From Gracilimonas sp040904925 (GTDB lineage Bacteria; Bacteroidota; Rhodothermia; Balneolales; Balneolaceae): 64,000 bases of DNA. Numbering within the stretch: the first letter of the stretch is position 1; each line of letters starts with the position of its first letter. Positions 44,199 through 53,295 of this stretch are shown here, piece after piece. The stretch covers positions 1 through 64,000 of the forward strand of contig JBBDSP010000006.1 in the NCBI GenBank assembly GCA_040904925.1, given 5' to 3'. A model generated the notes under the pieces. The model worked only from the letters and a program-made list of their open reading frames with translations. It did no database searches and was not told where the DNA came from. A program made the position numbers and the translations under genes.

Positions 44199-44668
44199 GA
44201 AGCTGAACTTTTTGATGCGGACATGTCAGAAGACTTTCCGTTCTCTTTACCCCAGTATTTAAGGTCCATCGACCAATATCCTCCGCCTTTTATCAGTAGA
44301 AAAATACTTCCAATGAGCATAGAAAAATCGGTTCGGGCTGCATGTGCCATGTACCAGAACCCTTCTTCAAATAGCATTGGAATTTTAGTGGAGGAAATGG
44401 CCACCAACATTATGGCGATTAAAGGAATTGAACTAAAGCGGGTGGCTAAGCCTATGAGGATTAATACTCCGCAAATAATTTCAAAACCTCCTACAAAATA
44501 CCCAAGAAACTCATGCATGGGAAGACCGATACTCTCAAATCTGCCCGCCCCGCGAATTTCTGGATAAAGATATTTTTGAATGCCTTCGGAAAGAAAAACA
44601 GCCCCGACCATTATTCGAATTAGGAGAGTAGTTTTTTCTTGATTAGTCTTGAAAAAACGTTCTAACAT
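44195..44668 (-). CDS. DoxX-family membrane protein
   Basis: 157 residues, four helices. LLIRIMVGAVFLSEGIQKYL, GYFVGGFEIICGVLILIGLA and the C-terminal FSMLIGSIFLLIKGGGYWSM are DoxX-like, related to the thiosulfate:quinone oxidoreductase subunit DoxD and to mycobacterial DoxX. Exact role unknown. It is co-transcribed with the APC permease by overlap. Confidence 0.85.
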   Translation of the reverse strand: MLERFFKTNQEKTTLLIRIMVGAVFLSEGIQKYLYPEIRGAGRFESIGLPMHEFLGYFVGGFEIICGVLILIGLATRFSSIPLIAIMLVAISSTKIPMLFEEGFWYMAHAARTDFSMLIGSIFLLIKGGGYWSMDLKYWGKENGKSSDMSASKSSAS

Positions 44669-44712
44669 GATGAAATTAGCTTTTTTGGTAGGATTTAAAT
44701 CAAGATAGAAGT

Positions 44713-45396
44713 TTACCGGTTGAAATAAAATAAGGTATTGAGCAGCAGTACATGTCCCAGATCCCGGTCGGTAAAAATGTTTTTTGTGCGGTAACTGAAT
44801 CCGAGTTCAAATTTTCTTTTGCTATTAAAATACCAGCCCAGTCCAACTCCAGCTCGATTTTCTCCGGAAAAAGTACTTTTATTGAAAGCAACCATAGCGT
44901 CGTTGTACATAAGGATATAGTTCTCGCCCGGGTCAAGTCGATCACCCTGAAGTGGGAAATCATAGCTAAGTTGATATCGAAAACGGTTTAGATAATTAGT
45001 ATTCCTGAATCGTTGTTCAATACGAGCCCGATGAGCAATTCGTCTATCTCCAAGATAAGTTACAAATCCAATTTGTTGAAGCAGCCGTTGTTCATAAGCA
45101 TAACCGGAATAAAGAGGGTCAACCCACCGGGAGTAAAATCCGCCACCAAGTTTTACGCGAGGGGATAGCGAATAAGAAAATGAAAATTGAGGCTCGATAT
45201 ACTGAATGGCTTCCTGATTATCAAAGTCGGTCACGGAATTAAACATTTCCAATTTAGTACTATAGCTCAACTGATCCGAAGATTTCCAGGAATATGACAC
45301 TACTGGACGCCAGATCCAATCTGTGTTTTGCCCAAAAGCTGAATTCGTTAACATTCCTGTTATCAAAAACAGCATTCCAATTTTTAAAGACTTCAT
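44713..45396 (-). CDS. DUF2490 outer-membrane-type protein
   Basis: 227 residues. The signal peptide ends at FGQN near residue 23. The rest alternates beta strands, ending in an aromatic residue-rich strand (LLLNTLFYFNR) as in outer-membrane barrels. Conserved DUF2490 features include the WIWRPVVSYSW opening and RIAHRARIEQRFRN. Function unknown. It lies 3 bases after the upstream envelope gene, so the two form an operon. Confidence 0.82.
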   Translation of the reverse strand: MKSLKIGMLFLITGMLTNSAFGQNTDWIWRPVVSYSWKSSDQLSYSTKLEMFNSVTDFDNQEAIQYIEPQFSFSYSLSPRVKLGGGFYSRWVDPLYSGYAYEQRLLQQIGFVTYLGDRRIAHRARIEQRFRNTNYLNRFRYQLSYDFPLQGDRLDPGENYILMYNDAMVAFNKSTFSGENRAGVGLGWYFNSKRKFELGFSYRTKNIFTDRDLGHVLLLNTLFYFNR

Positions 45397-45399
45397 GTA

Positions 45400-45987
45400 T
45401 TACCAGATGTTATCCAGCGAACGTCTCACAATTTCACGTTTCCGGATAAGTTGTCCATTTTCGTTAAACAAAAATTCAAAAGCTCCCAGCTCTTCTTTAT
45501 TCTGAGCTTCAACTTCCAGTTCATAGCGAATATTGAGATCTACAAATTCTTCCCCTAGAAAGAGCTCAGAGAGATCGTCGCCATCGCTTGTATACTGGCG
45601 CTGAATGCGGGTTATCCTGAATTTGGTGTACTGATCATTTAAATATGCTTTGATGGCTTTACCGGTATTTTCGGGAATTTCATCGAAATTGATAAGAAGC
45701 TCAATATCGAGCAGTGTTCCGTTCTCGTCAAACTCGATGCTGTGCAGATAGTTATTCAGTTTAAACTTTGCCTCATAACTAACTGATTGGCCGTCAAATT
45801 CGCGGTAAAAATCGGCTTTTTTTTCTTTATTCCAAAATTCATTTAGAATAGATAAAGCCTCCGCAGGCATATCGTTTTTGTGAATGGACGTTTCTACTTC
45901 TTGTTTCGTATCCTGTGCAAAAAGTAAAGGATTTGAGGTGCAAAACAGAAGCAGAATAAAAGTGAGATATGTAAGTATTTTGATCAT
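45400..45987 (-). CDS. Secreted protein of unknown function, possibly PepSY-like
   Basis: 195 residues. The signal peptide ends around LLFAQ at residue 25. The mature part alternates beta strands and helices: YREFDGQSVSYEAKFKLNN, then LHSIEFDENGTLLDIELLIN and IPENTGKAIKAYLNDQYTKF, a pattern like the beta-lactamase-inhibitor/PepSY-like fold of Bacteroidota periplasmic proteins. It is upstream of, and adjacent to, the DUF2490 gene. No certain family. Confidence 0.65.
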   Translation of the reverse strand: MIKILTYLTFILLLFCTSNPLLFAQDTKQEVETSIHKNDMPAEALSILNEFWNKEKKADFYREFDGQSVSYEAKFKLNNYLHSIEFDENGTLLDIELLINFDEIPENTGKAIKAYLNDQYTKFRITRIQRQYTSDGDDLSELFLGEEFVDLNIRYELEVEAQNKEELGAFEFLFNENGQLIRKREIVRRSLDNIW

Positions 45988-46116
45988 ACATCAATCTCCT
46001 GAATTGGGATTAGCAAACAGTTACGCTAGTGTTAAACTAATGTGAAATTGATATAGCATTCAGAATTCCATTCTGTATATTTGTGGGGCGAATTTTAATT
46101 ACCAATAAAACTATTT

Positions 46117-46815
46117 ATGCGAGACGTTCTGATTTCCGGGAAAACATCCTTTAAAGTTGAAGTGCCTTATAAGCTTATTGAAACCGGAGAAAAGGGTGAG
46201 AAGCCTTTGATCGTTTATCTTCACGGCTATAATCAGAACATTGAATATTTTGAAAAGAAGACCGAGAAGCTTTTAGATATCTGTGCGTACCACTTATTTA
46301 TTCAGGGACCTTATCCGATCTTTAATGAATCACGAAAAGTCAACGTTTCGAAGTGGGGAAGGGCGTGGTATTTATACGATGGAAATCAGGGGCAGTTTAT
46401 TAAATCTATGGAGGTAGCCTCTGAGTTTGTACAGGAAATTATTGATGGTCTGATCGATGTAATAGATATCAACCGTCTGTGTGTATTCGGATACTCGATG
46501 GGCGGGTACTTGGGAGGTTATTTTGCCTTATCCCGCTGGAAACATGTTAACGACCTGATCGTGATAGGCGGAAGAATTAAAACGGAGGCTTTTGAAGGTA
46601 AACTGGATCAGGCAAATCATATAAATATCTTAGCCCTGCATGGAAAAAGGGATACAAGTGTTTATCCGCAGCCGCAAGAAAAATGTATTGAGATTTTAAG
46701 GAAGGAGGGTTTTAATGCCTCATTTAAGTTGCTGGATGCAGCGCACCCACTCGAGGTCACATACATTGACGAAGCTTATAACTGGTTGCTGAGTTCCGGA
46801 TACGTTGAATGCTGA
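46117..46815 (+). CDS. Alpha/beta hydrolase, esterase/phospholipase type
   Basis: 232 residues, cytosolic. LIVYLHGYNQNIEYF gives the oxyanion region, VFGYSMGGYLGGYFA the nucleophile serine, LHGKRDTSVYP the acid and DAAHPLEV the histidine. Resembles the carboxylesterase/phospholipase family. A -7-like TATATTTG (46076-46083) precedes it, with TAG instead of TTG 19 bases upstream. Substrate unknown. Confidence 0.82.
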   Translation: MRDVLISGKTSFKVEVPYKLIETGEKGEKPLIVYLHGYNQNIEYFEKKTEKLLDICAYHLFIQGPYPIFNESRKVNVSKWGRAWYLYDGNQGQFIKSMEVASEFVQEIIDGLIDVIDINRLCVFGYSMGGYLGGYFALSRWKHVNDLIVIGGRIKTEAFEGKLDQANHINILALHGKRDTSVYPQPQEKCIEILRKEGFNASFKLLDAAHPLEVTYIDEAYNWLLSSGYVEC

Positions 46816-46835
46816 ATTTTTTTGTTATACTTTTG
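46805..46835 (+). promoter_or_regulatory. Probable promoter of the response regulator gene
   Basis: TTG (46805-46807), 20 bases, TACTTTTG (46828-46835), overlapping the 3' end of the esterase gene. It would give a leader of about 95 bases that contains the inverted repeat AAGTTA-TTT-TAACTT (46851-46865), a possible regulator site. Confidence 0.5.
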
Positions 46836-46938
46836 TTTCTAATGTTTGTTAAGTTATTTTAACTTAGTGATAGAAAAGCAATTCAAGAATTATTAATACA
46901 CCCGTTTTATATCATTAAAAATCTACACCTGGAAGGAA

Positions 46939-47610
46939 ATGAATATACTTGTAATTGAAGATGACCCGTCTGTTCGTACCTTGGTAAAGGCTGTGTTAGA
47001 GCACAACGGAAACTCTGTCTCCACTGCAGATAATGCTACTGATGGTGAGAGTAATGCCATTAATAACGAATATGACATGATCATCCTGGATCTTGGACTT
47101 CCTGATGGCAATGGATATGATGTATGCAAAAGTCTGAGAGCTAAAAATATTGAAACTCCGGTACTCATACTTTCAGGGGAGCAGGAAACGGATGTAAAAG
47201 TGAAGATGCTTAAAGTGGGTGCCGATGATTACCTAACCAAGCCTTTCAATACTGAAGAATTGATAGCCCGGATGACGGCGATCAAACGAAGAACAGAATC
47301 CGGTGGAGATCAGCAACTGACGTGTAAAGAATTGAAGGTAAATCTGGTTAAGCGCGAGTTTTCTATCAATAACGAGAAGGTTCAGCTTACCAACAATGAA
47401 TTCAATTTGTTGGTTTATTTTATGAAGAACCGAAACCGGGTGATCACACAAGAAGAGCTTGCTGAAAAGGTATGGGATATTCACTTTGATACACAGACCA
47501 ATTACATTAACGTTTATATCAGTTATCTTAGAAAAAAAATTCGCGAGCATACCGATGTAGATTACATCGAAACTATCCGTAAAAAGGGTTTTGCGTTTCG
47601 GTGTGAATAA
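46939..47610 (+). CDS. OmpR/PhoB-family response regulator
   Basis: 223 residues. The receiver domain has acidic EDD at residues 7-9, phospho-acceptor Asp51 in IILDLGLPDG, and the switch lysine near 101 in YLTKPFN. A C-terminal winged-helix DNA-binding domain follows with LTNNEFNLLVYFMKNRNRVI and YINVYISYLRKKIREH. No histidine kinase lies next to it, so it is an orphan in this window. Likely transcription factor; its targets cannot be read from sequence. Confidence 0.93.
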   Translation: MNILVIEDDPSVRTLVKAVLEHNGNSVSTADNATDGESNAINNEYDMIILDLGLPDGNGYDVCKSLRAKNIETPVLILSGEQETDVKVKMLKVGADDYLTKPFNTEELIARMTAIKRRTESGGDQQLTCKELKVNLVKREFSINNEKVQLTNNEFNLLVYFMKNRNRVITQEELAEKVWDIHFDTQTNYINVYISYLRKKIREHTDVDYIETIRKKGFAFRCE

Positions 47611-47632
47611 AGAAAACTAAATTACAGATATG

Positions 47633-47667
47633 AGTCCTGCAGGTAGTTTATTTGCAGGACTTTTTTG
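47633..47667 (+). terminator. Rho-independent terminator after the response regulator
   Basis: AGTCCTGCA pairs with TGCAGGACT (9 bp), followed by a run of Ts. It ends just before the next gene, so the trmH start must lie beyond it. Confidence 0.85.
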
Positions 47668-47678
47668 TGTGCGAAAGT

Positions 47679-48356
47679 ATGGACAGATCGGAAATACAAG
47701 CTTTAACGAACTACCTTCGGGAATTTGCCACCGAGGAGCGATGGGAAAATATCGTTGAAGTAGCCCGCAGGCGAACCCGTCATATTACAGTTGTTGTAGA
47801 GGATATTTATCAATCCCATAATGCCAGTGCAGTGCTTAGAAGTTGTGATGGTTTTGGCATACAGGATGTTCACATCATTGAAAATAAAAACGAGTTTGAC
47901 GCTTCAAGTCAGGTTACCATTGGGGCGGATCAGTGGCTTACACTTCACAGGTATAAACAACCTGGTATAAATAATACTGAATTGTGTTTCAAAACACTGA
48001 AAGAACAAGGGTATAAGGTTATTGCGACATCTCCTCATGAGAATGATCTAAATCTCAACAATCTGCCGATCACAGAAAAAACAGCCTTGGTCTTTGGATC
48101 TGAAATAGGTGGTATTACCGACACCGCAAAAGAATTAGCGGATGGCTTTGTGAAAATTCCCATGGCGGGCTTCAGTGAAAGCTTTAATATTTCTGTGAGT
48201 GCAGCAATTTGTCTCTATAACACTACTCGACGCCTGCGGGACTCAGGCATTGACTGGAGCCTCAAGGAGGCTGAGATTGAAGAACTAACCTATTACTGGT
48301 TAAAGAAATCCATCAAAGCCGGAGAACAGTTGGAAAGAACTTTCCTTAAAAAATAG
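47679..48356 (+). CDS. trmH: SpoU-family tRNA 2'-O-methyltransferase (TrmH-like)
   Basis: 225 residues from the ATG. A TTG start 27 bases earlier lies inside the preceding terminator hairpin and is rejected. SPOUT motifs are HNASAVLRSCDGFGI (motif 1), ALVFGSEIGGIT (motif 2) and IPMAGFSESFNISVSAAICL (motif 3). The N-terminal LTNYLREFATEERWENIVEV and C-terminal helical tail match TrmH, which methylates G18 of tRNA. Other SpoU targets are possible. Confidence 0.88.
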   Translation: MDRSEIQALTNYLREFATEERWENIVEVARRRTRHITVVVEDIYQSHNASAVLRSCDGFGIQDVHIIENKNEFDASSQVTIGADQWLTLHRYKQPGINNTELCFKTLKEQGYKVIATSPHENDLNLNNLPITEKTALVFGSEIGGITDTAKELADGFVKIPMAGFSESFNISVSAAICLYNTTRRLRDSGIDWSLKEAEIEELTYYWLKKSIKAGEQLERTFLKK

Positions 48357-48382
48357 AAACTTCTTTAACTCGGCTGTATAAT

Positions 48383-49756
48383 TTATCGGGGCAGGCGTTC
48401 TTTAATATCTGCAACTGCATATGCAAATACAGCCATCGTAGCAACACACTCGTTGAAGTCTTCTTTGTCTAACTTATCCATGGTATCGGAGGCGGTGTGA
48501 TGATACCAAAAGTAGCGACTGCCATCGACCACCAATCCCATGCCCGGGACCCCATCTTGCATTAGGGGACCAATATCAGCTCCCCCACCGCCTTTTGTTA
48601 CTTCTCCGGATTCAATAGATGTTAAAGTTTCACCAATTTCAGAAAGAATCTCATACGCTCGGTCACTTCCTGAAAAACCAAAACCGACCGGATCAAAAAC
48701 GCCTGCATCAGATTCCATTGCCAGTACATGGTTATCCAAAGACATTTCTTCTTCTTTAATCCATCGGTGATATTCGTTAGCTCCGCGAAGACCGTTCTCT
48801 TCGTTGGTCCACAAAACAACTCGAATTGTTCTCTTTGGATTGATGCCCAATTCATTCATCAGTCGGACTGCTTCCCATGCTGCAATACTTCCGCCGCCGT
48901 CATCCATGACACCCTGTCCAATATCCCAGGAATCAATATGTCCGCCAAGTACAATGATCTCTTCCGGGAATTCGGTTCCCTCAATTTCAGCGATCACATT
49001 CCTGGACTCTGTATCCGGAAAAGTCTCGGCATTAATTTCAAGATGGACTCTGATCGTTTCTCCACGATCATACAGCCGTTGTATCAGCATGGCATCTTCA
49101 ACGGTAATGGCAGCGTGGGGAATTTTCTTTACATCTTCATCATAATACATTGTTCCGGTGTGAGGCGTTTGCATGGAATAGGGAGTCACAGAGCGAATGA
49201 TACTTGCCACCGCACCATGCTTAGCAGCTTCAACCGCTCCATTCATACGATATTGAACGGTTCTTCCATATGAGGTGAATTCTGCATTGAAGAGCACGAT
49301 CTTACCTTCAACCTTATCTTTAATTTGATCGAGGTCCTCAAAATCTTTGACCACTACTACTTCTGCTTCAATTCCGCCTTCAGGTGTTGCAATAGTTCCA
49401 CCTAAACTCAGCATTGGCATATCTTTCTTGTGGGGTGAAATTAAGGTAGCGGATTCTTCTCCACGCACCCAATGGGGCACCATCACCGGCTGTGCCCAAA
49501 CCCGGTCAAAACCATCCTCCTCCATTAATTCTATAATCCAGTCAAGGCTATTTTCGAGATTCTCCGATCCACTGAACCGTGGACCAAAAGTGTCTGCCAT
49601 GTAAGTCAGGCGTTCCCATGCAAGATCACTGGACATAGCATTTTCAATCAGTTGCTGTGTATTTTTATGGTGCTCTTCAGAAAGCACCGATTGAGCAAAA
49701 GCTGTATTAGAAAGAAGCGCAAAAGATAAAATAAGGGTAGTAGTGATGAATTTCAT
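48383..49756 (-). CDS. Secreted M28-family zinc peptidase with PA-like insert
   Basis: 457 residues. The signal peptide ends at AFAQ near residue 22. A protease-associated (PA) type region occupies about residues 100-225. The M28 zinc site includes GGHIDSWDIGQGVMDDGGG near 270 (His and Asp ligands) and TNEENGLRGANEY near 317 (Glu), with the distal His in WYHHTASDT near 428. It resembles carboxypeptidase Q-type aminopeptidases and probably degrades peptides in the periplasm or outside the cell. It stands alone, downstream of the M23 gene across a terminator. Confidence 0.9.
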   Translation of the reverse strand: MKFITTTLILSFALLSNTAFAQSVLSEEHHKNTQQLIENAMSSDLAWERLTYMADTFGPRFSGSENLENSLDWIIELMEEDGFDRVWAQPVMVPHWVRGEESATLISPHKKDMPMLSLGGTIATPEGGIEAEVVVVKDFEDLDQIKDKVEGKIVLFNAEFTSYGRTVQYRMNGAVEAAKHGAVASIIRSVTPYSMQTPHTGTMYYDEDVKKIPHAAITVEDAMLIQRLYDRGETIRVHLEINAETFPDTESRNVIAEIEGTEFPEEIIVLGGHIDSWDIGQGVMDDGGGSIAAWEAVRLMNELGINPKRTIRVVLWTNEENGLRGANEYHRWIKEEEMSLDNHVLAMESDAGVFDPVGFGFSGSDRAYEILSEIGETLTSIESGEVTKGGGGADIGPLMQDGVPGMGLVVDGSRYFWYHHTASDTMDKLDKEDFNECVATMAVFAYAVADIKERLPR

Positions 49757-49817
49757 AAACTTGTAATTTCTATAAAGAGTTAGTTTAAGAAAATGAAAAG
49801 AAAAGTGTAATGCTATA

Positions 49818-49857
49818 AAAAAAGCCCTGCATATAAAAGTAATATGCAGGGCTTTTT
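49818..49857 (-). terminator. Bidirectional-looking terminator between M23 and M28 genes
   Basis: AAAAAGCCCTGCATAT pairs with ATATGCAGGGCTTTTT around a short A/T-rich loop. It ends in Ts on the minus strand, terminating the M23 gene; the plus strand also has a T-run. Confidence 0.85.
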
Positions 49858-49872
49858 GAATATCTTTAATTA

Positions 49873-50847
49873 TCAGTCCAGAGAATTTTTATTGGTCTCT
49901 GAAATTTCTTTGAACATTGCATATTCCTCTGGAGAGGTGTCTGCAAATAAGTAATAGATTGGGTCTACCGGACGGTTTTGGTAATGCACTTCATAATGTA
50001 GGTGAGGCCCTTCAGAGAGACCCGAATCCCCGGCCATTGCTATTTGTTGTCCGCGTTCAACTCGAACACCTGTTTTAATACCTTTTGCATAACCTGAAAG
50101 GTGAGCATAAAGTGTTTCGAAGCCAAAGCCATGATCAACGATCACGATCTTCCCAAGCGTACTTTGCGGCCCGGCGTATTTGATGACTCCATTTCCTGTA
50201 CTTAAAACAGGATCACCAACATCAGCCCTGAAATCAAGACCATTATGAGGGCGCGGATATTTTAGAATTGGATGGTTTCGCATACCAAAACCACTCAAAA
50301 GAATGCCGGATGTAGGCTTAATAGCCGGAATATGGCTCATCTTCTCTTTGTTGTTATTGTATTGGCTTTTAATATCCTCAAAACTCAGTTGCTGAATCCC
50401 GATGCGACGTTCCAGGTTATCAACTTTTGATGCTGTCCATTTTAAAAGCTCTGAAGTGGATTCAGAGTACACATCAAACTCGTTGTAAGGGTCAGTACCA
50501 CCGACTCCGGCCTGACGTTCTTCGTAAGAGATCTTCTCCATCCCTAAAACGGAGCGGTACACTTCATTGTCTTTTTCTGAGATCTCAGTGATCTGGGAGT
50601 CAAGATTTACAAGAGCAGTCTTTGTAGTTTGAAGCTGTTCGAAGAGTGCATCATTTTCGGCTTTTAAAGCAAGTTCTGCCGGGGTGCCAACATAACTGGC
50701 AAGTAGAATTATTCCTATACCGGTAAGTACAACCCCCGAGAGGATCCATATTGATAAGTTATAAACAACCTGTTCAATACGATTGTACTTAATGGGGACA
50801 AATTCACAATTTGCTTCGTCGTAGTAGTAATGATTTTTTAGAGACAT
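49873..50847 (-). CDS. Membrane-anchored M23 metallopeptidase
   Basis: 324 residues. A cytosolic N-terminus of about 30 residues (NHYYYDEANCEFVPIKY), one transmembrane helix at about 33-52, then a coiled-coil with heptad spacing to about 165 and a LytM domain. The zinc motifs are HNGLDFRAD near residue 199 and HLHYEVHY near 281. It probably cleaves peptidoglycan cross-links or regulates amidases during growth. It has its own strong promoter and terminator. The N-terminal motif recurs in Bacteroidota-type M23 proteins. Confidence 0.92.
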   Translation of the reverse strand: MSLKNHYYYDEANCEFVPIKYNRIEQVVYNLSIWILSGVVLTGIGIILLASYVGTPAELALKAENDALFEQLQTTKTALVNLDSQITEISEKDNEVYRSVLGMEKISYEERQAGVGGTDPYNEFDVYSESTSELLKWTASKVDNLERRIGIQQLSFEDIKSQYNNNKEKMSHIPAIKPTSGILLSGFGMRNHPILKYPRPHNGLDFRADVGDPVLSTGNGVIKYAGPQSTLGKIVIVDHGFGFETLYAHLSGYAKGIKTGVRVERGQQIAMAGDSGLSEGPHLHYEVHYQNRPVDPIYYLFADTSPEEYAMFKEISETNKNSLD

Positions 50848-50872
50848 ACACTAACCTTATTGCAAAACTTTC

Positions 50873-50902
50873 CAAAGATAGTAAGCTGAGTATCACATTC
50901 AA
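50873..50902 (-). promoter_or_regulatory. Bacteroidota-type promoter of the M23 gene (perfect match)
   Basis: Minus strand: TTG (50902-50900), exactly 19 bases, TATCTTTG (50880-50873). It lies about 26 bases before the start codon, in the spacer after hprK. Confidence 0.75.
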
Positions 50903-50931
50903 AGAGTAATCAAAAACTCTAATGTTACAAT

Positions 50932-51963
50932 TTATTCTATATCACCTTCGAAATATTCGATAGCTCGCTTGGGAGGACTCTGACCGCCATTCGCTTTATC
51001 TAAGATGCTGGATTTAATTCGCTGCTGAAATGCTTTTGCGGGATCATATCCATAATGCTTAAGCAAATAGTTCATAGCAATGACCTCAGCTATTACAGTA
51101 ATATTCTTCCCAGGGGTGATAGGGAGGTGTATCAAGGGAATATCTAAGCCCAAAACACTCACTGAATCATTGTTAAGACCTGTTCTTTCAACTTCGCGGG
51201 TTTCATCCCAAAGGGTGAGTTCAAGTACTATTTCCAATCTTTTTTGATATCGGATAGCCCTGATACCAAACATAGACATTACATCAACGATGCCAAGTCC
51301 GCGTATTTCCATGAAATGTTTGCTCATTTCGGTAGCAGAAGACATCAGTACATTATTCTTTTTAGTCAGCATAACGACATCATCTGCCACGAGGCGGTGA
51401 CCACGTTCTACCAGATCGAGAGCAACCTCACTTTTTCCAATGCCTGATTTACCTGCTACTAAAATTCCGATACCGTACACATCTACCATAGAGCCGTGCA
51501 CCATGGTTTGAAGGGCAAACTGGTCTTCCATAAAATCCCGAAGGATATACATGAACCGGGTGGTCTCAAGAGGGGTAGAGTACACAGGAACGCCGGCGTC
51601 TTTGGCAACCTGAAGCAAATATTTCGGAAGTTTATTGCCGTCGGTTAAAAAGATAACCGGAATTTCAAACTGAGTGATATTCCTGAAAGCTTCCAGCTGC
51701 TTGTCTTTACCCATATGACCCAAAAACTGAGTCTCTGTATTTCCTATGATCTGTATACGTTGGTAAGTAAATAAATCGATATATCCTGCAAGAGCCAATC
51801 CCGGCCGGTGCAGATCCGCTTCTGTTATAAAACAGTCTGTACTGCAATCTTCAGAGGCACATGATTCAATTTTAATATGTACGCGTTCACGCAATCTCTC
51901 TACCAGATATGCGACAGAGATCTTGTCTTTACGCGGGATTGGATCTTGGGGTTTAAATGGCAT
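50932..51963 (-). CDS. hprK: HPr kinase/phosphorylase homologue
   Basis: 343 residues. The C-terminal kinase domain has Walker A AGKSGIGKSE near residue 168, VADDVVML (catalytic Asp region) near 190 and the HprK signature MEIRGLGIVDVMSMFG near 216. The N-terminal domain is also family-like. HprK phosphorylates Ser46 of HPr in Firmicutes; in Bacteroidota-like genomes it persists without a full PTS and its role is unclear. It sits 9 bases after the hibernation factor gene in an operon. Confidence 0.92.
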   Translation of the reverse strand: MPFKPQDPIPRKDKISVAYLVERLRERVHIKIESCASEDCSTDCFITEADLHRPGLALAGYIDLFTYQRIQIIGNTETQFLGHMGKDKQLEAFRNITQFEIPVIFLTDGNKLPKYLLQVAKDAGVPVYSTPLETTRFMYILRDFMEDQFALQTMVHGSMVDVYGIGILVAGKSGIGKSEVALDLVERGHRLVADDVVMLTKKNNVLMSSATEMSKHFMEIRGLGIVDVMSMFGIRAIRYQKRLEIVLELTLWDETREVERTGLNNDSVSVLGLDIPLIHLPITPGKNITVIAEVIAMNYLLKHYGYDPAKAFQQRIKSSILDKANGGQSPPKRAIEYFEGDIE

Positions 51964-51972
51964 AAGAAAATG

Positions 51973-52272
51973 TTATTGAGTTGCGTGCATTTTTTCTTTG
52001 TACCGCTTCAGTTGCCTGCTAATGATCTCTATAGCGTTATGAATGGCCTGTTCGTAAGATTTGCCGGATTCTTTTACGGTAAGGAGTTTACGGGGCACCT
52101 TTACAATTAATTCTGCCTGGTTGGGATTTTCATCAGATGGTGTTGGCTCTAAAATAATATCACACATTACAATTCGGTCATAAAACTGCTCAAGTTTTTC
52201 GACACTGTCTCTGCAGTATTCCTGAAGATCTGCACTTGCTTCAAAATGGCGTGCTGTGAATGTGGTTTTCAT
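51973..52272 (-). CDS. hpf: Ribosome hibernation-promoting factor, short form
   Basis: 99 residues. Matches the short HPF/YfiA family: TARHFEASADLQEYCRDSVE, ILEPTPSDENPNQAELIVKV and a lysine-rich C-terminal helix ending RQLKRYKEKMHAT. It has no long-form dimerisation tail. It binds the 30S decoding region in resting cells. It lies between the Xer recombinase and hprK genes. Confidence 0.92.
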   Translation of the reverse strand: MKTTFTARHFEASADLQEYCRDSVEKLEQFYDRIVMCDIILEPTPSDENPNQAELIVKVPRKLLTVKESGKSYEQAIHNAIEIISRQLKRYKEKMHATQ

Positions 52273-52307
52273 ATTACTTACTCCTTAATTGTGGTGTTTG
52301 TTATTAA

Positions 52308-53225
52308 TTATGTTTTTGCCCTTGGGTGGGCTTGTTCATACACATTTTTTAATCTCTCGATGCTTGTATGAGTATAAACCTGTGTTGCCGCAAGGTTAGC
52401 ATGGCCCAAGAATTCTTTAATAATGCGTATATCTGCTCCATTATCTAACATATGTGTTGCAAAACTGTGGCGCAACACATGCGGACTTTTTTGTGTGACC
52501 TCACTTGTTTTCTTTAGGTATTTCTCAACCATGTAACGTACAGCCCTGTCATATATTCGCTGACCGCTTGCTGCAATAAAAAGTGCTTTCCTTGCATCAG
52601 CATCGGTTCGTTCACCAAAAAGCTCCTCTCTTTTTGAGATAAAATCTTTTAAGACTCCCAATACTGTTTTACCTAATGGGATAATACGCTGTTTATTGCC
52701 TTTTCCTTTTACCGTAACCTGATTTTGTTTGAGATCGATATCTGTAAGGTTCAATCCTGTTAATTCACTTAAACGCATGCCGGTTCCATAAAAAAGCTCA
52801 AGGATAGCCCGGTTTTGTATCCCTTCTACTGTTTCCATACTGACAGCATCCATCATTCGCTCAATATCTTCGACAGTGGCAGTTTTTGGTAAGGTTTGCT
52901 CTTTTTTTGGTACAACTAAAAGGTGGGCCGGATTCTTGTCTATATGACCGCGTTTAAAACAATATTTAAAAAATGAACGAATTGCGGCCACTTTGCGGGC
53001 AATAGATGTTTTGGCCAATCCTTGTTCAGAAAGATCTCCCAGCCAAAGGCGGATACTTAAACGGGTGATAGAGGTAACGGAAACATCTTCGGGATCCAGA
53101 TTTTCAACTCCAGCAGTGAAATTGAGGAATGAATTCAGGTCATTCTCATAAGAAATAATAGTGTGTTTTGAAGCATTACGTTCCACACTCAGATATTTCA
53201 GATATTTCCGGATCAATGCTTTCAT
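52308..53225 (-). CDS. xerC: Xer-type tyrosine recombinase
   Basis: 305 residues. An N-terminal SAM-like core-binding domain (SVERNASKHTIISYENDLNS) is followed by the catalytic domain with Arg in YGTGMRLSELTGLN near residue 147, Lys in VTVKGKGNKQRIIPLG, HxxR in SPHVLRHSFATHM near 249, GHANLAATQVYTHTS with the His/Trp-position and the Tyr near 286. Length and lack of a phage-like arm domain suit XerC/XerD for chromosome dimer resolution. XerC versus XerD is not certain from sequence alone. Confidence 0.88.
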   Translation of the reverse strand: MKALIRKYLKYLSVERNASKHTIISYENDLNSFLNFTAGVENLDPEDVSVTSITRLSIRLWLGDLSEQGLAKTSIARKVAAIRSFFKYCFKRGHIDKNPAHLLVVPKKEQTLPKTATVEDIERMMDAVSMETVEGIQNRAILELFYGTGMRLSELTGLNLTDIDLKQNQVTVKGKGNKQRIIPLGKTVLGVLKDFISKREELFGERTDADARKALFIAASGQRIYDRAVRYMVEKYLKKTSEVTQKSPHVLRHSFATHMLDNGADIRIIKEFLGHANLAATQVYTHTSIERLKNVYEQAHPRAKT

Positions 53226-53295
53226 ATAGCTTGAATATGTCCATGAATCTTCAAAAAAGAAAACAATTATTGGTGAAGGAAAGGTGAATTTGAAA

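Noticed and set aside
47652..47678. Longer TrmH start (TTG)
   Set aside because: The extension is encoded by the right arm and T-run of the preceding terminator.
48728..49273. 181-codon plus-strand frame
   Set aside because: Antisense of the M28 peptidase, which has clear active-site motifs and a signal peptide.
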